Shown: positions 13,262 through 19,420 of the stretch, in pieces
Layout: the number at the start of each line of letters is the position of its first letter
Numbering within the stretch: the stretch's first letter is position 1
IMG/VR virus record: IMGVR_UViG_3300005518_000030
Span: 1-34,096 of that record
Strand: one strand, 5' to 3'
From: a virus
DNA length: 34,096 bases
Position numbers and translations under genes: made by a program
Notes under the pieces: generated by a model
Databases searched by the model: none
Seen by the model: only the letters and a program-made list of their open reading frames with translations
Told to the model about the DNA's origin: nothing

Positions 13262-14761
13262 CTACCGTTTCCACGCGAACACGACCGCGTCGTAGTCGAA
13301 ATACCCCCCGTCGGGCATGCGCCCTTGTCGCGGCGTCAGCAGCGTTACTGTGACGAGCGCCCGCAGCACCGAGCGTTTCCGGTCGAGTTCCAGCGCCTTC
13401 CACGCCTTCCGGACGTCCGGCGCTCCCACCAGGTCGACGAGCGGGTCCCGTGTCGCGGCGCGGGCCAGCTGCTGCGTGATGCCCTCCAGCTGGCCGCGGG
13501 CCGCGTCGGTGCCCTCGGTGAAGGCGGTCAGTTCGATCTGCCCCGCGCCGAACATGCCGCCCAAGTCCTTCATGCGCTGCCGGGCCTTTTCCGCCTCCGC
13601 CTGGAGGCCGGCCACGTCCACGTCGTCCGGGCCGGGCAGGAGAAGGTCGTGCGCGTCGTCGCGTGACAGCCGCTCGACGATGACGTCCTCGACGTACTGG
13701 TCGACGATCTCGGCGCGTCGACCGCCGCCATGCCCGGTCGGGCAGCGGTAGCTCGGATACTGGCGGCCGCCGGATTGCGTAACGGTCATGCCGGTGCCGC
13801 AGTTGTCGCGCCCGCACAGGTAGATCATCGAGCCGACCCATTTCGGCTGAGCACCGCGGTTCAGTACGCGCCCGGGGTCCTTCAGGATCGCCACGACCGC
13901 CCGGTACTTCGCCTCGTCGACGATCGGCTCCCACTTGCCGCGGCCGACCTCCTCGCCGCGATAGACCGCGATCCCGGCATTCCTGGGGCGCATCAGCATG
14001 TCCCGCATGTCCTGGTGAGTGACCGCGTTCCCGCGGGTCGTGGTGATCCCCTTGTCGCGGCACCACTTCACCAGCGACCGGATCGATCCGCCGGACAGGA
14101 TCTCGTCCGTCCACAAGCGGAGCGCTTCAGCCTCTTCGGGGACAGCCTTCAGCATGTCGAGTTCGGGCGCCTCGACTTCGTCGCCGGTCTTCCGGTCGAC
14201 CTTCTTGCGCACCTCGCCGGTAGGCACGCCCCAGCCGAACGGGCGGACTCCGCCTGCCCACTCGCCGGCCATGGCCTTCTGCTGCCGGGCGCGGGCCACC
14301 CTGTGCCCTTTGTGCTCGGACTCCTGGCGGGCGACGGCGCCGAGGATGCGCGCGGTCATCCGCCCGGACGGTGTGGCGAGGTCGATGGTTCCGGCCTGCA
14401 CGGTGTGCGTGGAGATACCGCGCCGGTCGGACAGGTCGATGTACTCCTCCAGTTCGACGATGGAGCGGGTGAGCCGGTCGGTGTGCCAGACGATGACGAC
14501 GGTGGCCTTGCCCTCGTCGAGGTCGGCGAGCATGCGCCGGTAGTCCTTGCGCAGCTTCCCTGAGAAGGCGCTCACGTCGTTGTCGGTGTATACCTCGACG
14601 ACCTGCCAGCCGTTACGTTCCGCGAGGGCTTCGCAGTCCTCGCGCTGCCGGTCGACGCCGAGGCCCGCGCCGGTGCGGTCCTGGCTGATGCGGCAGTAGA
14701 TGACGGCGCGGGTCTTCCCGCCTGCGGCAACGTCAACGGCGGAGCGAAGAGTTGGGCTCAT
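13262..14761 (-). CDS. int: large serine integrase
   Basis: A 499-residue serine recombinase. The catalytic serine is S26 in YCRISQDRTG, with the supporting WHTDRLTRS near 92-100 and the long helix ending in ARQESEHKGHRV. A recombinase domain follows (GVRPFGWGVP; GITTTRGNAVTHQDMRDMLM), then a zinc ribbon (C316, C321, C340, H344) and a coiled-coil segment (about 385-425), the part that controls integration versus excision. It is somewhat shorter than phiC31 Int. It would insert the phage at a host attB through the attP candidate just upstream (14780-14837). It is convergent with the repressor gene, whose stop lies 7 bp away. Confidence 0.95.
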   Translation of the reverse strand: MSPTLRSAVDVAAGGKTRAVIYCRISQDRTGAGLGVDRQREDCEALAERNGWQVVEVYTDNDVSAFSGKLRKDYRRMLADLDEGKATVVIVWHTDRLTRSIVELEEYIDLSDRRGISTHTVQAGTIDLATPSGRMTARILGAVARQESEHKGHRVARARQQKAMAGEWAGGVRPFGWGVPTGEVRKKVDRKTGDEVEAPELDMLKAVPEEAEALRLWTDEILSGGSIRSLVKWCRDKGITTTRGNAVTHQDMRDMLMRPRNAGIAVYRGEEVGRGKWEPIVDEAKYRAVVAILKDPGRVLNRGAQPKWVGSMIYLCGRDNCGTGMTVTQSGGRQYPSYRCPTGHGGGRRAEIVDQYVEDVIVERLSRDDAHDLLLPGPDDVDVAGLQAEAEKARQRMKDLGGMFGAGQIELTAFTEGTDAARGQLEGITQQLARAATRDPLVDLVGAPDVRKAWKALELDRKRSVLRALVTVTLLTPRQGRMPDGGYFDYDAVVFAWKR

Positions 14762-14779
14762 GCTCCCGAGTTTGCACCC

Positions 14780-14837
14780 CTAGTGGTGTCCCTGTCTCAG
14801 TTTCGGCAACCCCAATATGTTGTGATCACACCACTAG
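14780..14837. other. attP candidate
   Basis: A perfect 10-bp inverted repeat (CTAGTGGTGT at 14780-14789 and ACACCACTAG at 14828-14837) is centred near 14808, within an AT-richer, gene-free stretch 20-80 bp upstream of the integrase gene. The size (58 bp) and place suit the attP of a serine integrase. The crossover dinucleotide cannot be fixed from this sequence alone. Confidence 0.55.
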
Positions 14838-14881
14838 CTAACGGCTACAGACCGTTACGTCACCGCAGGTCAAGACATGGA

Positions 14882-14925
14882 GCGGCCCCGGCCGGCGAGG
14901 GGGAGTGTCAGCCGACCGGGGCCGC
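14882..14925 (-). terminator. hairpin ending the 15.6-kb operon
   Basis: A 10-bp perfect stem GCGGCCCCGG (14882-14891 with 14916-14925) continues with four more pairs after one mismatch. It lies 18 bp after the stop at 14943 and separates the three-gene operon from the attP region. Confidence 0.68.
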
Positions 14926-14942
14926 GTTGGGCCCGTCCGCCC

Positions 14943-15128
14943 CTAAGAGCTCACGGGGTTGGAGCGGACGGGAGTCTCTTGGCGGGGCTGTTGCTTGCAG
15001 GTGCCGCCCCTGTGGGCGAACTGGACGAGGTGCGCCCCGGTGGGGCGGTCGTGCACGATCTCGTCGTAGGGGTCGCCGGGCAGGATGCCCAGTTGGCAGC
15101 GGCAGCAGATCTTGGTGCCCTCGTACAT
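14943..15128 (-). CDS. small Cys-rich protein, zinc-ribbon-like
   Basis: A 61-residue protein: ICCRCQLGILPGDPYDEIVH, then GAHLVQFAHRGGTCKQQ. The early cysteines and the later HRGGTC could bind zinc. I chose ATG at 15128, which has AAGGAG well placed and forms TGATG with the previous stop; a GTG at 15131 is poorer. It is the last gene of the operon divergent from the GntR gene. The function is unknown. Confidence 0.66.
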   Translation of the reverse strand: MYEGTKICCRCQLGILPGDPYDEIVHDRPTGAHLVQFAHRGGTCKQQPRQETPVRSNPVSS

Positions 15129-15334
15129 CACGACTCCTTCCGGGAAGTCTCCGGGGCGACGGCGCAGCTCGCGCACGCATAGACCTCGACGTCGAGGACG
15201 ACGGCGCCCTGTCGGCCGCGCGCGATGCCCGCGCTGACGGCGCCGCTCCAGATGTCCTTGCCGCACCAGCAGCACGCCCAGCCGTCGTACTGAGCCTTGC
15301 TCAGCTGGCTGACGGGCGGCGGCTCGGGCTTCAC
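15128..15334 (-). CDS. small zinc-finger-like protein
   Basis: A 68-residue protein with two cysteine pairs, GWACCWCGKDIW and YACASC, separated by a beta-rich stretch (QGAVVLDVEV), which is a typical zinc-ribbon plan. The GTG start at 15334 overlaps the previous stop (GTGA). No partner or reaction is recognised. It is co-transcribed with the genes on either side and so probably under GntR control. Confidence 0.66.
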   Translation of the reverse strand: MKPEPPPVSQLSKAQYDGWACCWCGKDIWSGAVSAGIARGRQGAVVLDVEVYACASCAVAPETSRKES

Positions 15335-15669
15335 CGCTGTATCCCCAGCTGCGCCCACAGTCCGCACTCGTCGGTGGTGATCCCGGTGAGGTGGGCGAGG
15401 CCGTTGATGAGCGTCCAGCCGGGCCCGTGGCTGTAAGTGACGGGGAGCGGGTCGGCGCCCTCGGCTGTGATGCGGATGCGGTTGCCCGCGGTCGAGAGGG
15501 TCATTTCGATGACGGGGGCGCCGGCCTTGAGGACGGCGACGTACAGCTCATGTGCGATGAGCGGGGCGTCGGGGTGCTTGACGCGGCCGGCAGTCCACAG
15601 GCGGACGTGGGCGGCCTCGATGGGCTCGCCCTTGAATGGCTTCCGCCAGGTATGACCCGACTCGGGCAT
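15331..15669 (-). CDS. protein divergent from GntR gene, unknown
   Basis: A 112-residue protein. It begins MPESGHTWRKPFKGEPIEAA and has alternating beta strands and helices (ELYVAVLKAGAPVIEMTLST AGNRIRITAEG; GWTLINGLAHLTGITTDECG). The fold resembles small ATP-binding kinase-like domains of Streptomyces regulators (for example RsbW-like), but the nucleotide-binding motifs are not clear, so I leave it unassigned. GGGGGA is well spaced before the ATG. A TTGACC (15753-15748) with a -10-like region near 15725-15732 overlaps operator copy 15718-15725. Confidence 0.62.
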   Translation of the reverse strand: MPESGHTWRKPFKGEPIEAAHVRLWTAGRVKHPDAPLIAHELYVAVLKAGAPVIEMTLSTAGNRIRITAEGADPLPVTYSHGPGWTLINGLAHLTGITTDECGLWAQLGIQR

Positions 15670-15696
15670 AGCTGTCCCCCGGAGACAGTGGTTATC

Positions 15697-15779
15697 TGAG
15701 TACAGGTACTGCTTATCTGTACTCACAATGTAGCCGGGATTGGCGCTGGTCAAGGGGCAGGGGAGAGTATGTGTACTCA
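15697..15779. promoter_or_regulatory. three GntR operators between divergent genes
   Basis: The octamer TGAGTACA occurs at 15697-15704, and in reverse (TGTACTCA) at 15718-15725 and 15772-15779. Flanks widen it to a near-palindrome of the form ATCTGAGTACAGAT. The first two copies are 21 bp apart, two helical turns. One copy overlaps the promoter of the minus operon, and the last lies just after a TTGGCG/GAGTAT promoter-like pair (15740-15770) for the GntR gene. A fourth operator lies at 5655-5662. Confidence 0.75.
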
Positions 15780-15813
15780 GATTGACGTGATCGCTCCGAT
15801 TGGGGGTGCCGTG

Positions 15814-16572
15814 GTGGCACAGCCGGAATACCTTCGGATCGCCGCCGACCTGCGACGCCGCATCTCCTCCGGCGAGTACGGGCCCGGCGACCAGATCCCG
15901 ACACTCCCCGAGCTGTGCCGCGAGTACGGCGGCGTCTCCGAGACGACGATCCGCAACGCCCTCGCCCTGCTCCGCAACGAGGGCCTCATCGAGAGCCGCG
16001 CCCGCGCCGGCACCCGTGTCCGCCCGCGGCCCGCCATCCACCGGCTTGCAGCCGACCGCTACCGGACGACGCCCGGGGCGAAGTCGACGCCGTACACCAG
16101 GGATCAGGGCATCGGCTGGTCCGAGTACCGGCTCGACAAGCGGTTCGAGCGGGTACAGGCCGACCCCGAACTTGCCGCCCTGTTCGAGTGCGAGATCGGC
16201 GAACGCCTCCTTGCCCGGCACTTCGTGTTCTACGACAACGACCAGCCCACCCAGATGTCCACGTCCTACGTGCGCTGGTCGGACGTGCAGGGCACCCCGG
16301 TCGCCGACCCGATCAACGAGCCGTGGCCGGGCGGCACCAAGGCCCAGCTGGCGACGCTCGGCATCCGCGTCACCGCCATCACGGAGTCGTTCACCGCGGC
16401 GATGCCCACGGAGCTTGAGGCGGCGACGCTCCGCATCGGCGCTGGCGTGCCCGTGCTGCGGTATACGCGCAAGCACATCGCGGACACGGGCCGGATCGTG
16501 GAGGTCGCCCACCCGATCGTGCGCCGCGGCGACACCACTATCGTCGACTTCCGCGTCGAGCTCGACGACTGA
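15814..16572 (+). CDS. GntR/HutC-family regulator with UTRA domain
   Basis: A 252-residue regulator. Residues 1-75 form the GntR winged helix (YLRIAADLRRRISSGEYGPG, IPTLPELCREYG, VSETTIRNALALLRNEGLIE, AGTRVRPRP), and about 90-250 a UTRA ligand domain (LLARHFVFYDNDQP; MSTSYVRWSDV; VPVLRYTRKH; GDTTIVDFRVEL). I prefer the GTG at 15814, seven bases after GGGGG, because the operator at 15772-15779 then lies upstream; an in-frame ATG at 15769 is possible. KorA/TraR/KorSA proteins of Streptomyces plasmids belong to this family and silence tra genes. The matching operators at its own promoter and before the TraB-like operon suggest the same job. Confidence 0.88.
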   Translation: MAQPEYLRIAADLRRRISSGEYGPGDQIPTLPELCREYGGVSETTIRNALALLRNEGLIESRARAGTRVRPRPAIHRLAADRYRTTPGAKSTPYTRDQGIGWSEYRLDKRFERVQADPELAALFECEIGERLLARHFVFYDNDQPTQMSTSYVRWSDVQGTPVADPINEPWPGGTKAQLATLGIRVTAITESFTAAMPTELEAATLRIGAGVPVLRYTRKHIADTGRIVEVAHPIVRRGDTTIVDFRVELDD

Positions 16573-16588
16573 TCCAGGGCATGATGAA

Positions 16589-16627
16589 ACGCCCCCTGCA
16601 TGGTCGTGGTGACCATGCAGGGGGCGT
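16589..16627. terminator. strong bidirectional terminator
   Basis: A perfect 17-bp stem (16589-16605 with 16611-16627, ACGCCCCCTGCATGGTC) has a 5-nt loop. It lies between the convergent GntR gene and the end of the late operon and can end both transcripts. Confidence 0.88.
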
Positions 16628-16637
16628 CGTCGTGGGT

Positions 16638-17288
16638 CTACAGCCGCCGGTACGAGGCGGTCATGGTGAGCGTGGCAACGCCGAGCAGTCCGCTCTGCGG
16701 GTCCGGGGTGGGGCTCGGGTCGCCCGCGCCGTCGCGGCGGCAGACAAGGGCGTCCGGGTCGTAGGACGGGGCCTGCAGGCTGTAGCCGTCAGGGCAGTTG
16801 GGTCCGGCCGGCCCCTGCTCGCCGCGCTCGCCCTGGGGCCCGGGCGGTCCCGTAATAGACTCCCCCGGTTCGCCCTGCGGCCCCTGCGCGCCGGTGGCAC
16901 CGACCGCCCCCGAGGCGCCAGGCGACGGCGTGATCGTCGGCGCAGCCTTGCCTGGATCGCCCTTGTCGCCCTTGGGCCCCGGCGGTCCGGGGATGGGCAC
17001 CGGCACTTCCGCGCGGTCCGGCAAGTTCTTGACCGCCTTGGTCGGATCCGGAGCGGCAGGAGTGCCGCCCTTGGCCGTGATCTGAGCGCGCAGTACGCGC
17101 ACGTCCCCGGCGAGCGTGGACACGGCCTCGCCGCGCAAGTCGGCCTCGGCGGCGAGCTGGTCGGCGCGCGACGCTTCGGCCTGGACTCGGACGTACACGA
17201 GGAGCACGGCGCCCGTGAGGGCCAGCAGGAAGGCCAGGAGGGCGAGGGGCTTCCACCGCCGGGCGAGCACACTCTGGGTGCGCGTCAT
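16638..17288 (-). CDS. membrane-anchored collagen-like protein
   Basis: A 216-residue protein. An N-terminal basic segment and one membrane helix ([20 protein letters not shown]) lead to a coiled coil ([25 protein letters not shown]), then Gly-X-Y collagen-type repeats in two blocks ([28 protein letters not shown] and [17 protein letters not shown]), and a C-terminal part with two cysteines ([14 protein letters not shown]). Collagen-like proteins are frequent in actinophages, mostly as tail proteins; this one has a membrane anchor and sits in the lysis region, which is less usual. It ends at the late terminator. The role is unknown: envelope disruption, or a surface protein displayed late in infection. 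Confidence 0.75.
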   Translation of the reverse strand: MTRTQSVLARRWKPLALLAFLLALTGAVLLVYVRVQAEASRADQLAAEADLRGEAVSTLAGDVRVLRAQITAKGGTPAAPDPTKAVKNLPDRAEVPVPIPGPPGPKGDKGDPGKAAPTITPSPGASGAVGATGAQGPQGEPGESITGPPGPQGERGEQGPAGPNCPDGYSLQAPSYDPDALVCRRDGAGDPSPTPDPQSGLLGVATLTMTASYRRL

Positions 17289-17551
17289 GGTGTCCCCCCA
17301 AGCTGGGTGACGAGCAGCCGCAGCCGCGCGACTTCCAGTTCAAGAACCTCGACGCGCTGCTCGGCCTTCGCCTGGTCCGCCTCGGCCTTGTCGCGTTCGG
17401 CGACGAGGCGCTGGGTGAGGTTGTCGTAGCCGGTCAATGCCGTGCCCTCCTGCTGGGCGCGCCCTGCGACCTTGGAGCCGTACATGGCTGCCGCCCCCGC
17501 CACGACGGCGCTGCCGATCACGCCAAGGGCCGTGACGAGGGCGCCGTCCAT
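17285..17551 (-). CDS. membrane protein with coiled coil, lysis-region
   Basis: An 88-residue protein with one N-terminal membrane helix ([18 protein letters not shown]) and a long coiled coil ([30 protein letters not shown]). Its stop overlaps the ATG of the collagen-like gene (ATGA). The place after endolysin and holin and the topology suggest a lysis accessory, such as a second holin-like or spanin-like protein. This is inferred from position only; the family is common in Streptomyces phages but, as far as I know, untested. Confidence 0.66.
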   Translation of the reverse strand: MDGALVTALGVIGSAVVAGAAAMYGSKVAGRAQQEGTALTGYDNLTQRLVAERDKAEADQAKAEQRVEVLELEVARLRLLVTQLGGTP

Positions 17552-17582
17552 GTCACCTCCAGGCCGCGCTCATAGGGCAGGG

Positions 17583-17807
17583 TCAGGACCCCGACGGGGT
17601 GCGCGGCGTGTGGTTGGCGTTCCAGCCAGACAGGAACGTGATGGCGGCCGGGACGATCGCAATGACGATCGGCTGCAGCCAGGAGGGGAGCGGCTTCAGC
17701 AGGCTGTCGTCAGCAACGACGCCGTTGAGGACGGCGATGACGAGGGAGACGACGAAGGTTGCCGACGTGGCCGCCTTCACCTTCGCCTCGACGGGCGCAC
17801 TGGCCAT
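17583..17807 (-). CDS. holin
   Basis: A 74-residue protein with two membrane helices (TFVVSLVIAVLNGVV and QPIVIAIVPAAITFLSGW) separated by a short loop with charged residues, and a hydrophilic tail. It lies 25 bp downstream of the endolysin gene with its own GGAG ribosome site. Size, two-helix topology and place fit the actinophage holin type that opens the membrane for lysis. Confidence 0.78.
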   Translation of the reverse strand: MASAPVEAKVKAATSATFVVSLVIAVLNGVVADDSLLKPLPSWLQPIVIAIVPAAITFLSGWNANHTPRTPSGS

Positions 17808-17832
17808 GGGGGTTCTCCGTTCAGTGAAGGGG

Positions 17833-18690
17833 TCAGACGTTGGGGACGTGGAGCTTGTCCCAGCTGGACTTGCCGGGGATGCCGTCGGCATCGCTGCCCG
17901 CGTAGCCGAGGTGGCGCTGCCAGGCCGCGTAGGAGCGCTCGTCGCCCGAGCCCCATACGTCGGCGTTGGCGTCGGACTGGTAGCGGCCGCAGCCCACGGC
18001 GACGAGCCGCTTGTGCATCGCCGCGATGATCGGCGACCTGCGGCCAGCCTTGAAGAAAGAGGCGCCAGGGAACGGCTCGTAGGATGGCTTGGCCGACGTG
18101 GCGGTGGTGCCGACGAACTCCGGCCAGCTACCGGGGTCCTGGTGGTCGTTCTCCGGGACCTGGGAGTGCCCGTACCAGCCGCCTTTTGACTCCCACACGG
18201 TCTCGCTGCGGTGCGGGGTGAAGTCGACAGGGCGCCCCATGGGCCACGCGTTGGCGACTCCCCAGGAGTGCACCCAGGCCTGCAAGTCCGCCCACCCCTT
18301 GCACGGAGTGTCCGTGAGCTTGGCGTACACGCGGTCGCCGACACGGCAGTACGGGAAGAAGAGCGCTTCCACCTGGATGACCACGGAGCCCGCGCGGTTG
18401 GTGCGCGTCCCTCCGGCCTTGTCGACCAGCGACTTTGAGCGCGAGTTGGCGGGCACGAACTGCGTGAAGTGGCCCTCGAACGGGTCCCAAAGGACATGCG
18501 GGGCGACCCCCGAGCCGCCGCCCGCGAAGTACGAGCGGAGCGCGGTGTAGGAGACCAGGTCGACCGGCTTGGCCGCGGTCGCGTTCTTGTCCCACGTGAT
18601 GTGAGCAATGGCCTTGGCGGGGCCGCCGTCCGTCGGGGCGTGGTCCCCGACGTCCAGCCGGGCGGCGCCCGGCATCCAGAGGTCAGGCAT
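17833..18690 (-). CDS. endolysin: amidase with peptidoglycan-binding domain
   Basis: A 285-residue two-domain lysin. The N-terminal domain (about 25-195) has the PGRP/amidase_2 layout: AIAHITWDKN, PHVLWDPFEG, SVVIQVEALF, and the late metal ligand region YGHSQVPENDHQDPG. This should cut the amide bond between N-acetylmuramic acid and L-alanine. The C-terminal domain (about 220-285: SPIIAAMHKRLVAVGCGRYQ; WGSGDERSYAAWQRHLGY; DGIPGKSSWDKL) is a peptidoglycan-binding domain. No signal peptide is present, so export depends on the holin encoded just downstream. Confidence 0.9.
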   Translation of the reverse strand: MPDLWMPGAARLDVGDHAPTDGGPAKAIAHITWDKNATAAKPVDLVSYTALRSYFAGGGSGVAPHVLWDPFEGHFTQFVPANSRSKSLVDKAGGTRTNRAGSVVIQVEALFFPYCRVGDRVYAKLTDTPCKGWADLQAWVHSWGVANAWPMGRPVDFTPHRSETVWESKGGWYGHSQVPENDHQDPGSWPEFVGTTATSAKPSYEPFPGASFFKAGRRSPIIAAMHKRLVAVGCGRYQSDANADVWGSGDERSYAAWQRHLGYAGSDADGIPGKSSWDKLHVPNV

Positions 18691-18711
18691 GGTGCTCCAG
18701 ATATGAAGAAA

Positions 18712-18734
18712 GCCCCGGCCTGACGGCTCGGGGC
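18712..18734 (-). terminator. hairpin between tail-tip and lysis genes
   Basis: GCCCCG-GCC pairs with GGC-T-CGGGGC (9 bp, one bulged T, TGAC loop). It lies between the 81-residue protein gene and the endolysin gene and may be a partial terminator that separates tail and lysis expression. Confidence 0.5.
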
Positions 18735-18751
18735 GTTGAGTGGGGCGGGGG

Positions 18752-18997
18752 TTACGCGGTGGGCGTCATCTGCTCCGAGTAGGAGTACGAGCGCGTCGCC
18801 GACACCAGCCGGAAGGCCCCCGATGCGGTGACCGTGTCGACGAACTTCTGCACGATGGCCGGGACTTCGGGGGCGTCCGGGTTGTCGGTGGTCGCCTCCA
18901 CGGTGAAGGTGACCGGGTAGTCCCCGGCGGTGTCCACGCTGTTGACGATGACCTTCCACTGGCTTGCGGTCGGTCCTTCGGGGATGCCCAGAGGCAT
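18752..18997 (-). CDS. small tail-tip region protein, unknown
   Basis: An 81-residue beta-rich protein (SQWKVIVNSVDTAGDYPVTF TVEATTDNP; VPAIVQKFVDTVTASGAFRL VSATRSYSYSE). No family is recognised with confidence. It follows the tail-fibre-like genes, so a minor structural role is likely. Start ATG at 18997. Confidence 0.63.
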   Translation of the reverse strand: MPLGIPEGPTASQWKVIVNSVDTAGDYPVTFTVEATTDNPDAPEVPAIVQKFVDTVTASGAFRLVSATRSYSYSEQMTPTA

Positions 18998-19011
18998 GGC
19001 AGGTCAGCTCC

Positions 19012-19410
19012 CTATCCGTCGATGATGAACCCAATGTGCAGGCGCAGGTTGCTGCCGGAGGCGATGGTGTCGCTGGCAGTGCGCAGCGTGCAGATGCCAT
19101 CGGTGCCGATGACCCAGCCGCCCTCTGCGGCGCCGTTGTCCCACGTGCCGTTGATCGTTCCGGCGGTAGGGCGCCACCCTGCCGGGACGGTGGCGATCTG
19201 GGTGTCGGTGATATTGCCGGTGGTGGCGGTGATGGCGGCACCCGAGCGGTTCATGTACAGGTCCAGCACGACCATGTTGCCGACGCGGTAGCCAGAGAAC
19301 GAGTTCACGGCGAACCCGGTCGCGGCCGTCAGGCCGGCCGTGGTCGTGGTGGGCGAGTCGTTGTTGAGCCGGTCGGCGGTGATCTGCATCCCGGCAAGCC
19401 ATGCGGTCAT
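19012..19410 (-). CDS. putative minor tail/fibre protein
   Basis: A 132-residue beta-rich protein. The N-terminus MTAWLAGMQITADRLNNDSP is a pattern often seen in short baseplate or fibre proteins of Streptomyces phages, and the rest (YRVGNMVVLDLYMNRSG; GNITDTQIATVPAGWRPTAG; SNLRLHIGFIIDG) resembles C-terminal carbohydrate-facing domains of fibres. It is next to the large lectin-domain tail protein. A receptor-binding role is plausible but unproven. Confidence 0.68.
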   Translation of the reverse strand: MTAWLAGMQITADRLNNDSPTTTTAGLTAATGFAVNSFSGYRVGNMVVLDLYMNRSGAAITATTGNITDTQIATVPAGWRPTAGTINGTWDNGAAEGGWVIGTDGICTLRTASDTIASGSNLRLHIGFIIDG

Positions 19411-19420
19411 CGTCGGCCTC

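Noticed and set aside
15331-16512. Long minus-strand frame of 393 codons running through the GntR gene
   Set aside because: Only its last 112 codons (from 15669) have a ribosome site and normal composition. The upstream part is antisense to the well-supported GntR/UTRA gene and crosses the promoter region.
17583-19241. Minus-strand frame of 552 codons over the endolysin gene
   Set aside because: Its N-terminal part is a Ser/Pro/Arg-rich out-of-frame copy of the endolysin and tail genes. Only the last 74 codons, the holin, are real.
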